A stretch of 19,044 nt of DNA, taken from positions 1 to 19,044 of the forward strand of contig JAHEEK010000027.1 in assembly GCA_024640765.1 (NCBI GenBank). Direction: 5' to 3'. Under the pieces are notes generated by a model. The model was given only the letters and a program-made list of their open reading frames with translations. It made no database searches and was not told the origin of the DNA. The stretch comes from Nereida sp024640765 (GTDB lineage Bacteria; Pseudomonadota; Alphaproteobacteria; Rhodobacterales; Rhodobacteraceae). Numbering within the stretch: position 1 is the first letter of the stretch; every line of letters begins with the position of its first letter. This document shows positions 8,288-15,080 of this stretch, one piece after another. The translations under genes and the position numbers were made by a program.

Positions 8288-9194
8288 CTGTGGCCCCCGT
8301 TTGTGCATCAGCCTTTTCATCGCTCTGCTGCATTTTTGGGCCAGCCAACAGGGTGCCTTGGTCCTCGATCAGTTCCCCGTCATGACTGCGCAAGACGCGT
8401 AGAAATTTAAGCCGTTCGTAATCGGCTGCAAGCCGCGCGCGCAAACGGCGATCGGGGCTTTGAGCAACTTGGCCTACCAACAAACCAGCAGGGAAAACTT
8501 TGCCGTCGCCGCTTGTTACAACGCGATCACCTGGGCGCACCAGATCGCGGTTTTCGATCAACTCAAGAGTTGGCGCCGCCTCATTATCACCCACCAGAAT
8601 GGCGCGCTGACCGGATGGCTGGACTGTCACGGGAATGCGGCTGTTGGTATCTGTCAACAAAATCACCCGCGACGTGTTTTGGCCTACGCCGCTGATCCGC
8701 CCAACAAGGCCAATGCCGTCCATCGTGGCCCAGCCGTCCATAATGCCATCGCGTGCCCCAACGTTCAGCAGCACTGATTGGCGAAACGGCGAGCCGCTAT
8801 CGGCGGTCACAACACCCGTAACATGGGTCAGCTTTGCATCAATACGGACTTTGTTCAGATCAAGCAGGCGCGCGTTTTCTTGCTCAAGCTGCAACGCGGC
8901 CTCACGCCACGCTTTCATCTGCTGCAATTCACGGCGCAGGTCTTGGTTTTGCTCATAGATACGGGTGTAGCTTTGAAAATCTCGCGCAATATTGGTAAGC
9001 CCCGTCACCGGTGCCATGGCCCAATCCATCGATGGTACAAAACGGTCGATCATCGCGATGCGCAGCCGTTCAACACGCGGGCTATCGATGCGCCAGAGCA
9101 AGTACATCCCAAGTAACAACACCACCAAAATCCCCACAAGCATACGCCGGAGGAGGCGGGAATAATCGTCAGCCGTGGTGCGGTCTCGTGCCAA
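8280..9194 (-). CDS. mreC: Rod shape-determining protein MreC
   Basis: A 304-residue periplasmic scaffold protein of the elongasome. A transmembrane helix spans about residues 18-36 (LVGILVVLLLGMYLLW). A charged coiled-coil stretch follows at about 73-112 (YEQNQDLRRELQQMKAWREA and the QLEQENARLLDLN segment). The MreC beta-barrel domain then shows VVTADSGSPFRQSVLLNVG, GLVGRISGVG and LLTDTNSRIPV, with a second barrel containing RPGDRVVTSGDGKVFPAGL. The C-terminal 25 residues are a polar tail rich in Gln, Asp and Lys. The gene starts 25 bases after mreB and overlaps mreD by 8 bases. It is standard in length and motifs. Confidence 0.96.
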   Translation of the reverse strand: MARDRTTADDYSRLLRRMLVGILVVLLLGMYLLWRIDSPRVERLRIAMIDRFVPSMDWAMAPVTGLTNIARDFQSYTRIYEQNQDLRRELQQMKAWREAALQLEQENARLLDLNKVRIDAKLTHVTGVVTADSGSPFRQSVLLNVGARDGIMDGWATMDGIGLVGRISGVGQNTSRVILLTDTNSRIPVTVQPSGQRAILVGDNEAAPTLELIENRDLVRPGDRVVTSGDGKVFPAGLLVGQVAQSPDRRLRARLAADYERLKFLRVLRSHDGELIEDQGTLLAGPKMQQSDEKADAQTGATDG

Positions 9195-9219
9195 GGGTCA
9201 CCCCTTTGGTGATGAAGAA

Positions 9220-10254
9220 TTAGCTATCGTAATCAATGACGTGGCGTAGCTTGTGCTCATATTCAAGCGCCTTACCAGTGCCAAGCGCCACACAGTTCAG
9301 ACTTTCATCGGCGACAGAAATAGCCAGTCCTGTTTGCTCACGCAGGGCAAGATCCAGCTCACCCAAAAGGGCACCACCACCAGTCAGCATTACGCCGCGG
9401 TCGACAATGTCTGCGGCCAGATCGGGGGGGGTTGCTTCAAGGGCGGTCATGACGCTGTCACAGATTTGTTGCACAGGTTCAGCCAGCGCTTCGGCGACTT
9501 GTGCCTGAGAAAACTCGATCTCTTTGGGCACACCGTTCAGCAAGTCGCGTCCGCGAATTGGGATCGACTGGCCGCGCCCGTCATCAGGCATCCGTGCGGT
9601 GCCAATGGTTGTTTTGATGCGCTCAGCGGTTGCCTCACCGATCAGAAGGTTTTGCTGTCGGCGCAGGTAGTTGATGATTGCCTCGTCCATCCGGTCACCA
9701 CCAACGCGCACAGAACGGGCGTAAACGATGTCACCCAGCGACAGAACCGCCACCTCGGTCGTTCCGCCGCCGATGTCGACAACCATGTTGCCTGTCGGGT
9801 CCGTAATGGGCATGCCAGCACCGATAGCGGCGGCGATAGGCTCGGCAATCAGACCCGCGCGGCGTGCACCTGCAGACAAAACTGACTGGCGAATTGCGCG
9901 TTTCTCAACAGGCGTGGCTCCATGGGGAACGCAGACAATAATCTTTGGTTTGGAAAGGGTTGAGCGTTTGTGCACTTTGCGAATGAAGTGCTTAATCATT
10001 TCCTCGGCCACATCAAAATCGGCAATTACACCGTCCCGCATGGGGCGGATGGCCTCAATCGAGCCGGGCGTACGACCCAGCATCAGTTTGGCGTCCTCGC
10101 CAACCGCCAACACTTTCTTAACACCGTCTTTGACTTGGTAGGCCACAACAGAAGGCTCAGACAAGATAACACCCTTGCCTTTGACATAGACCAGCGTGTT
10201 AGCAGTGCCCAAATCGATCGCCATATCCGACGAAAACACACTTAATCCAAACAT
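9220..10254 (-). CDS. mreB: Actin-like rod shape-determining protein MreB
   Basis: A 344-residue bacterial actin that forms membrane-bound filaments and positions lateral wall synthesis. The phosphate 1 loop is AIDLGTANTLVY near residues 12-23. The phosphate 2 loop is VVDIGGGTTEVAVLS, and the adenosine motif is MLTGGGALL near the C terminus. The N-terminal MFGLSVFSSDMAID resembles the amphipathic membrane anchor common in Gram-negative MreB. The open frame extends to 10395, but that extension lacks MreB character. ATG 10254 is chosen because AAGGGAAG lies 7 bases upstream and the protein then has normal length. It is the first gene of the mreB-mreC-mreD-mrdA-rodA-ghrA unit; the 190 bases before it separate it from leuA and must carry the operon promoter. 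Confidence 0.97.
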   Translation of the reverse strand: MFGLSVFSSDMAIDLGTANTLVYVKGKGVILSEPSVVAYQVKDGVKKVLAVGEDAKLMLGRTPGSIEAIRPMRDGVIADFDVAEEMIKHFIRKVHKRSTLSKPKIIVCVPHGATPVEKRAIRQSVLSAGARRAGLIAEPIAAAIGAGMPITDPTGNMVVDIGGGTTEVAVLSLGDIVYARSVRVGGDRMDEAIINYLRRQQNLLIGEATAERIKTTIGTARMPDDGRGQSIPIRGRDLLNGVPKEIEFSQAQVAEALAEPVQQICDSVMTALEATPPDLAADIVDRGVMLTGGGALLGELDLALREQTGLAISVADESLNCVALGTGKALEYEHKLRHVIDYDS

Positions 10255-10261
10255 ATATCGA

Positions 10262-10269
10262 CTTCCCTT
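10262..10269 (-). promoter_or_regulatory. Ribosome binding site fixing the mreB start
   Basis: On the minus strand AAGGGAAG stands 7 bases before the ATG at 10254. The upstream start at 10395 has no comparable site. Confidence 0.75.
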
Positions 10270-10351
10270 ATGTCGCGGCTCGCTGCACTCAGTGCGACTC
10301 GGCCTCATAATCCACTTTTGACAGTTATATGCGCGTCCCCTCTCAGGATAA

Positions 10352-10379
10352 AGAGGGGAAGGCCTGCGCCGTCCCCTCT
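10352..10379 (-). terminator. Probable rho-independent terminator of leuA
   Basis: On the minus strand AGAGGGGA (10379-10372) pairs with TCCCCTCT (10359-10352). After one mismatch, GGC/GCC continue the stem around a GCAG loop. The 3' side runs into TTTAT, a short U tract. It begins 65 bases after the leuA stop. A second copy of AGAGGGGA at 10343-10336 could compete for the same central arm. Confidence 0.6.
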
Positions 10380-10444
10380 GTGTGTGCCCTGTCATGGGTC
10401 CACTCTCAAGCGTGCGATGATGTGCCTAAGCAGGAAGCCGCCGC

Positions 10445-12007
10445 TCAGGATTGGTCTTTGTAGCTGACGCCTTTGGTGTCATAGCCCGGCTCGTCTTGGC
10501 CGCGTCGTGCAATCAAGCGGTTCAGCGCCATGATATAGGCTTTTGCGGAGGCTACGACGGTGTCCGTGTCTGCGGATTGGCCCGTAGCGATCCGGCCCTC
10601 TTCTTCCATCCGTACAGAGACTGTCGCCTGTGCATCAGTGCCTTCGGTCACCGCTTGGACTTGGTAAAGCTGCAAGCGCGCGCCGTGCGGGGACAGTTCT
10701 TTGACGGCGTTGAATGTTGCATCAACTGGGCCGTCACCGGTGGCTGTTACTTCTTTGTTGCTGCCTTCAACATTCAGGACCATCGTGGCCTCTTGCGGGC
10801 TGTCTGTGCCGCAAACAACCTTGAGCGAGACCAATTCAAGCGCGTTATTTCCTGCGGTGGCGCTGGTCTGCATCAACGCAATCAGGTCTTCGTCGTAGAT
10901 TTCTTTCTTGCGATCAGCGAGCGCTTTGAACCGTACGAATACGTCTTTCAGCTCATTATCGGCCAACTCAAATCCCAAATCAGCAATTTTGGAGCGCAGC
11001 GCAGCGCGGCCAGAGTGTTTGCCCATGACGATGTTTGTCTCGGCCAAACCCACATCTGCGGGGCGCATGATCTCAAAAGTCTCGGCGTTTTTCAGCATGC
11101 CATCTTGGTGGATGCCAGACTCATGCGCAAACGCGTTTTTGCCAACGATTGCTTTGTTAGGCTGCACCATAAAGCCCGATACCGCAGAAACGCGGCGCGA
11201 CAAGTTCATAATTTTAGTGCTGTCGATCCCTGTGGTGTAGGGCATGATGTCGTTGCGGACTTTCATGGCCATCACAACTTCTTCGAGGGCCGTGTTGCCC
11301 GCACGCTCGCCCAGACCGTTGATTGTACATTCGATCTGACGCGCACCGCCTTCAACGGCTGCTAACGCGTTCGCGGTCGCCATGCCCAAATCATTATGGC
11401 AGTGGGTCGCAAAGATAACCTCGTCGGCGCCAGGCACTGTGGCGATCAATCGCTTAATCAAATCAGCACTTTCGCGTGGCGCGGTGTAGCCGACGGTATC
11501 GGGGATGTTGATTGTTGTGGCACCTGCGTTAATGGCTATCTCAACAACGCGGCACAGATAATCCCACTCGGTACGTGTGGCATCCATAGGTGACCATTGC
11601 ACGTTATCGGTCAGATTGCGCGCGTGTGTTACGGTATCGTGGATACGCTCGGCCATTTCGTCTTTGGTGAGGTTTGGAATGGCTCTGTGCAGAGGTGAGG
11701 TGCCAATGAACGTGTGGATGCGCGGCTGCGCGGCGTGTTTCACGGCCTCATGGCAGCGGTCGATATCTTTGAAATTGGCGCGTGCCAATCCGCAAATCAC
11801 AGAGTTTTTGAAATTCTTGGCAATCTCGCTCACAGCGGCGAAATCACCCTCAGAAGCGATTGGAAAACCCGCCTCAATGATGTCGACACCCATATCATCG
11901 AGCAAGCCTGCAATCTCGAGCTTTTCTTCATGGGTCATGGTCGCGCCAGGAGACTGTTCTCCGTCGCGCAAAGTTGTGTCAAAAATTACTACGCGGTCTT
12001 GTGCCAT
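10445..12007 (-). CDS. leuA: 2-isopropylmalate synthase
   Basis: A 520-residue LeuA, the first committed enzyme of leucine synthesis; it condenses acetyl-CoA with 2-oxoisovalerate. The catalytic TIM barrel begins with DTTLRDGEQSPG (residues 10-21). The metal-binding H202-x-H204 lies in FATHCHNDLG, and GLGERAGNTALEE follows at 231-243. The C-terminal 120 or so residues form the regulatory domain that binds leucine for feedback inhibition. The frame is open to 12070, but ATG 12007 (MAQDRVVIFDTTLRDGEQ) is chosen: TAGGA lies 8 bases upstream and the longer start falls inside the leader terminator. The gene is monocistronic, and the leucine-rich leader and attenuator upstream (12034-12136) predict control by charged leucyl-tRNA in addition to feedback inhibition. 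Confidence 0.96.
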   Translation of the reverse strand: MAQDRVVIFDTTLRDGEQSPGATMTHEEKLEIAGLLDDMGVDIIEAGFPIASEGDFAAVSEIAKNFKNSVICGLARANFKDIDRCHEAVKHAAQPRIHTFIGTSPLHRAIPNLTKDEMAERIHDTVTHARNLTDNVQWSPMDATRTEWDYLCRVVEIAINAGATTINIPDTVGYTAPRESADLIKRLIATVPGADEVIFATHCHNDLGMATANALAAVEGGARQIECTINGLGERAGNTALEEVVMAMKVRNDIMPYTTGIDSTKIMNLSRRVSAVSGFMVQPNKAIVGKNAFAHESGIHQDGMLKNAETFEIMRPADVGLAETNIVMGKHSGRAALRSKIADLGFELADNELKDVFVRFKALADRKKEIYDEDLIALMQTSATAGNNALELVSLKVVCGTDSPQEATMVLNVEGSNKEVTATGDGPVDATFNAVKELSPHGARLQLYQVQAVTEGTDAQATVSVRMEEEGRIATGQSADTDTVVASAKAYIMALNRLIARRGQDEPGYDTKGVSYKDQS

Positions 12008-12033
12008 CGTCTTGGTCCTATTTGGTGTTTTGG

Positions 12034-12087
12034 AAAAGTGTCGGTGACGAACCCTGCTGAGCGGGCGCACCGACAGGCACGCTCAGC
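12034..12087 (-). promoter_or_regulatory. leuA transcription attenuator (terminator and competing antiterminator)
   Basis: Reading the minus strand, TGTCGGTG (12075-12068) pairs with CACCGACA (12046-12039). The stem continues inward with CG/CG and CCC/GGG around small bulges and is followed at once by CTTTT (12038-12034): an intrinsic terminator 26 bases before leuA. GCTGAGCG (12087-12080), which contains the stop codon of the leader peptide, is perfectly complementary to CGCTCAGC (12063-12056), which lies in the terminator loop. The two pairings interleave, so only one can form. A ribosome that reaches the stop codon masks GCTGAGCG and lets the terminator form; one stalled at the earlier Leu codons leaves it free to form the antiterminator. 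The pairings are seen directly; the mechanism is inferred from classical attenuators. Confidence 0.8.
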
Positions 12088-12136
12088 GCAGGCTAAGACG
12101 TAGTAGGTCTAGAAGGATGTTTGCCCGTGTCATCAT
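12083..12136 (-). CDS. leuL: Leucine-rich leader peptide of the leuA attenuator
   Basis: A 17-residue ORF, MMTRANILLDLLRLSLR, with six Leu codons in the last ten sense codons. Three of them are CTA, which looks uncommon in the neighbouring genes, where CTG, CTT, TTG and CTC dominate. The stop TGA (12085-12083) lies inside the first arm of the antiterminator, the geometry needed for ribosome position to choose between the hairpins. The ORF ends 75 bases before leuA and runs in the same direction. There is no good Shine-Dalgarno sequence ahead of its ATG. A TATAAC box 7 bases upstream suggests transcription may start at or next to the ATG. The peptide itself probably has no function beyond being translated. 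Confidence 0.8.
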   Translation of the reverse strand: MMTRANILLDLLRLSLR

Positions 12137-12143
12137 GGACTTC

Positions 12144-12171
12144 GTTATAAACGGGGAGGCGCAATTGTGAA
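12144..12171 (-). promoter_or_regulatory. Probable promoter of the leu leader and leuA
   Basis: On the minus strand TTCACA (12171-12166) and TATAAC (12149-12144) are separated by 16 bases, each one mismatch from the sigma-70 consensus. The expected start of transcription falls at about 12136-12137, the first base of the leader ATG. A perfect TTGACA at 12202-12197 also exists but has no acceptable -10 at 16-18 bases. Confidence 0.5.
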
Positions 12172-12245
12172 GTGTGTTTTGGAAAATGATCAAAATTGTC
12201 AAAAAGGCGATGGGCAGATTTTGGATTGGCCCTAGGTGATGGCTC

Positions 12246-12911
12246 ATGAAAAAAGCGTTGATCATTGGGGCGTCTGGCGGCATTGGCCGCGCGCTGACGG
12301 AACATTTTGAGGCGCAAGGCGTGCAGGTTACGGGACTGTCGCGCAGTGCCGATGGCTTGGATTTACGTGATGAGCCAAGTGTCGCCCTTGTTTTGGGTGC
12401 TCATGAGGGGACGTTTGATACAATCATTGTGGCAACAGGCGCGCTGAACATAGATGGCGCTGAGCCGGAAAAGCAGTTAGCAGCGATTGAGGCCTCGACC
12501 ATGGCGGATCAATTTGCGGTTAACGCCATTGGGCCTGCGCTGTGCTTGAAATACGCCAGTCACCTTCTGCCCAAAACCGGCCGGTCGATCTTTGCGGTTC
12601 TTACCGCGCGGGTGGGCTCAATCGGTGATAACCGGATGGGTGGCTGGTACAGCTACCGCGCTGCCAAAGCAGCGGCCAACCAGATTGTGCATACGGCGGC
12701 CATCGAAATTGCACGCAAACGCAAAGACGCAATCGTCGTGGCTTTACATCCGGGCACCGTGGCCACGCCGTTTACCGCCAAATACGCAGGTCGGCACGCA
12801 ACAGTACCGCCAGCCGAGGCCGCATCAAACATTGCCGCCGTTCTGGATACGCTTAGCCCCGCACAGACGGGTGAATTTTTCGATTGGGCCGGAGAAGTAG
12901 TGCCATGGTAA
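12246..12911 (+). CDS. SDR family NAD(P)-dependent oxidoreductase (C-factor/CsgA-like)
   Basis: A 221-residue short-chain dehydrogenase. The cofactor loop is G-A-S-G-G-I-G at residues 8-14, the N-A-x-G element is at 93-96, and the active-site Y137-R-A-A-K141 lies in GGWYSYRAAKAA. The LTARVGSIGDN segment corresponds to the S-A-R-V-G-S block I recall from C-factor-like SDRs; here the usual Ser is Thr120, a conservative change. The substrate is unknown. The ATG at 12246 follows AGGTGA. The gene ends with a 7-base overlap (ATGGTAA) with the photolyase gene, so the two are co-translated, and pairing of such SDRs with cryptochrome/photolyase genes suggests a shared role in light or oxidative stress (inference). 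It is divergent from the leuA leader across about 110 bases. Confidence 0.88.
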   Translation: MKKALIIGASGGIGRALTEHFEAQGVQVTGLSRSADGLDLRDEPSVALVLGAHEGTFDTIIVATGALNIDGAEPEKQLAAIEASTMADQFAVNAIGPALCLKYASHLLPKTGRSIFAVLTARVGSIGDNRMGGWYSYRAAKAAANQIVHTAAIEIARKRKDAIVVALHPGTVATPFTAKYAGRHATVPPAEAASNIAAVLDTLSPAQTGEFFDWAGEVVPW

Positions 12912-14431
12912 ATCTCGTTCTTGTTCTGGCAGATCAGTTGACGCACACGCTTTCAGCCCTTGAACACGCGGATAAAGCAGATGCCATCATCGTGATGGCA
13001 GAGGTGGCTGACGAGGCGAGCTATGTGCGCCACCACCCCAAGAAAATCGCTTTTCTGTTCAGTGCGATGCGCCATTTCGCCCATGAGTTGCGTGAGGCGG
13101 GTTGGACTGTTCGTTACGCTGCGCTTGATGACGCTGAGAACACCGGTTCGATCGTAGGGGAGCTGCTGCGCGCGGCCTCGGATACCGATGCGAGCCGCGT
13201 TCTTAGCACTGAGTGTGGCGAGTGGCGTCTGATCAGCGCCCTTGAGGACGCGCCGCTTGAAGTGACGGTTTTACCTGACACGCGGTTCATCGCATCGCAC
13301 AAGCGCTTCGAGGATTGGGCCGAGGGACGCAAGCAACTGCGGATGGAGTATTTCTACCGCGAAATGCGCCGTGAAACGGGGCTGTTGATGGAAGGTGACA
13401 AACCTGTGGGCGGCAAGTGGAATTTCGATCACGACAACCGCAAGCCAGCCCCTGATGAGGTGATGTTTGATGGACCGTTGCGGTTTGAACCCGATGAAAT
13501 CACGGCGGATGTCTTGGCGTTGGTGAAGTCGCGCTTTGATAATCATTTCGGTGACCTTGAGCCATTTTGGTTTGCGGTCACCCGTGATCAGGCATTGCAG
13601 CAGCTTCATCACTTCATAGCGCTCGGTTTGCCAAAGTTCGGTGATTTTCAAGACGCGATGATGAGCGATGAGCCATTTTTGTATCACGGGCTGATCTCGT
13701 TTTATTTGAACGCAGGCTTGCTGACCCCGCTTGAAATCTGCCGTGCGGCTGAGCAGGCATTTACGGATGGTGATGCGCCAATCAACGCGGTTGAAGGGTT
13801 CATTCGCCAGATTTTGGGGTGGCGCGAATATGTGCGTGGCATCTATTTTCTGGAAGGCCCTTCGTACACCTCGCGCAATTACCTTGAACACTCGCGCGCT
13901 CTGCCTGAGTTTTATTGGAGCGGTGAAACCCGCATGCGGTGCGTGTCAAAAGCGGTTGAGCAAACGGGGCGGGACGCCTATGCGCACCATATTCAACGCC
14001 TTATGGTCACGGGGAATTTCGCCTTGCTCGCGGGCATCGATCCCCATCAGGTCCATGAATGGTATCTGGCTGTTTATGCCGACGCTTACGAATGGGTTGA
14101 GGCTCCCAATGTGATTGGGATGTCGCAATTTGCGGACGGCGGGATCATCGCAAGTAAGCCCTATGTTTCGAGTGGTTCCTACATCAACAAGATGAGCGAT
14201 TACTGTAAAGGCTGTCATTATAAAGTCACCGCCAAAACCGGTGAGACAGCCTGTCCGTTTAATGTGCTTTATTGGGACTTTTTGATCCGTCACGAAGAAC
14301 GGTTTAGCGGCAATCCGCGCATGGGCCAAATGTACCGCGTGTGGGAGCGGATGGACGAAGAGCGGCGTGACACTGTGCTATCAGATGCCGCAGAGGTATT
14401 GGCAAAGCTGGACCGTGGTGAGGTGATTTAA
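12905..14431 (+). CDS. Iron-sulfur bacterial cryptochrome/(6-4) photolyase (FeS-BCP, CryB/PhrB type)
   Basis: A 508-residue member of the photolyase-related family that carries FAD, a ribolumazine-type antenna and a [4Fe-4S] cluster; characterised members repair (6-4) photoproducts or act as blue-light regulators. Cluster ligands are visible as C346 (MRCVSKA), C434 and C437 (YCKGCHY) and C450 (ACPFN). The spacing of 88, 3 and 13 residues equals that of the ligands I recall for Agrobacterium PhrB (350, 438, 441, 454). The C-terminal FAD-binding region includes GFIRQILGWREYVRGIYF and the MVTGNFALLAGIDP segment. ATG 12905 is used rather than the in-frame ATG at 12884: it overlaps the SDR stop, has GGAGAAG upstream, and gives the family N terminus MVNLVLVLADQLT. 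It converges on the SH3 protein gene with a 10-base gap. Confidence 0.94.
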   Translation: MVNLVLVLADQLTHTLSALEHADKADAIIVMAEVADEASYVRHHPKKIAFLFSAMRHFAHELREAGWTVRYAALDDAENTGSIVGELLRAASDTDASRVLSTECGEWRLISALEDAPLEVTVLPDTRFIASHKRFEDWAEGRKQLRMEYFYREMRRETGLLMEGDKPVGGKWNFDHDNRKPAPDEVMFDGPLRFEPDEITADVLALVKSRFDNHFGDLEPFWFAVTRDQALQQLHHFIALGLPKFGDFQDAMMSDEPFLYHGLISFYLNAGLLTPLEICRAAEQAFTDGDAPINAVEGFIRQILGWREYVRGIYFLEGPSYTSRNYLEHSRALPEFYWSGETRMRCVSKAVEQTGRDAYAHHIQRLMVTGNFALLAGIDPHQVHEWYLAVYADAYEWVEAPNVIGMSQFADGGIIASKPYVSSGSYINKMSDYCKGCHYKVTAKTGETACPFNVLYWDFLIRHEERFSGNPRMGQMYRVWERMDEERRDTVLSDAAEVLAKLDRGEVI

Positions 14432-14441
14432 GCGGGACGCG

Positions 14442-14939
14442 TTAGTCTATGATCTCGGCGCGCTCGACACCCCAGAACGATGATTTTGGTACCCAACCAC
14501 GGTAGCCATCTGCCCGCATCGAGCACCAGTCCGTAGTGCATTCATTAAGGCGTGCTACGACGCCGCGCTCAAGCATCGCGGCAACGGGGGCATCGGTCAT
14601 TGGCTTGCGGCGTAGCTCAACAGCGTCTTCGTCAATGATGACGGTTCTTACACCGGAAATAAGTGAGTAGTGCAGCCAACCGCCGACGCCGTCGCGGTCT
14701 TCTACACGGCGCCAATGGCCATGTTCCGCGATGACCCGAAGCGGCATATCGCGGCGTTTGAAAATCCAATCAATGCGATGTGTTTTTGAAGGACCGCGGC
14801 GCACATTTGCTTCACTCGCTTTCAGTGACACAAAGCGCGGCATTGGAAGGCCCGTGACCGGGCCCACGTCTGCACGCGCAGTTTGACCTGCCAGTTGAAT
14901 GGACAAAAGAAGTGCTGTGATCAGCAAAACTGACTTCAT
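14442..14939 (-). CDS. Exported SH3-like domain protein
   Basis: A 165-residue protein. Residues 1-23 form a signal peptide: a basic start, the hydrophobic core VLLITALLLSIQLAG and an A-R-A cleavage site. The first bacterial SH3-like domain spans about 38-98, with the typical ANVRRGPS, W-x-x-V and G-W-L-H marks. A second, more divergent SH3-like copy spans about 105-160, with ELRRKPMTDAP, WCSM and GYRGWVP. Two cysteines (ECTTDWC) could form a periplasmic disulfide. Such proteins usually bind cell-wall peptides or other periplasmic partners; no catalytic domain is present and the specific role is unknown. It is divergent from the next dehydrogenase gene across 141 bases. No strong ribosome site precedes the ATG at 14939, but the signal peptide fixes this frame. 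Confidence 0.85.
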   Translation of the reverse strand: MKSVLLITALLLSIQLAGQTARADVGPVTGLPMPRFVSLKASEANVRRGPSKTHRIDWIFKRRDMPLRVIAEHGHWRRVEDRDGVGGWLHYSLISGVRTVIIDEDAVELRRKPMTDAPVAAMLERGVVARLNECTTDWCSMRADGYRGWVPKSSFWGVERAEIID

Positions 14940-15080
14940 TTTCTACGGCCTGCATGGTTATCCCTTTCAGCACGGTAATCGCCGAAAATGGATTGGTGAA
15001 ATTCAAGGTCTTGTGCCTTGCTTGCTCTGACTGCACTCTAGGGTGAAAGCGGTGTCTGGGCAAAGCGGGAGATTTGGTCG

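Noticed and set aside
9253..9885. 210-residue plus-strand open frame inside mreB
   Set aside because: Antisense shadow of a highly conserved gene, with no coding features of its own.
10285..10295. Palindrome GCACTCAGTGC upstream of mreB as an operator
   Set aside because: Eleven bases with only five paired positions per side; too short to claim without conservation.
10451..11365. 304-residue plus-strand open frame inside leuA
   Set aside because: It is fully antisense to the leuA C-terminal half, and its Cys/His-rich translation is the usual product of reading that strand; no motif or ribosome site.
12197..12202. Perfect TTGACA as the -35 of leuA
   Set aside because: No acceptable -10 lies 16-18 bases downstream; the TTCACA/TATAAC pair closer to the leader is better.
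12083..12283. 66-residue minus-strand frame beginning inside the SDR gene
   Set aside because: Only the last 17 codons, from the ATG at 12136, make sense. The upstream part reads against the SDR start and through the proposed promoter.
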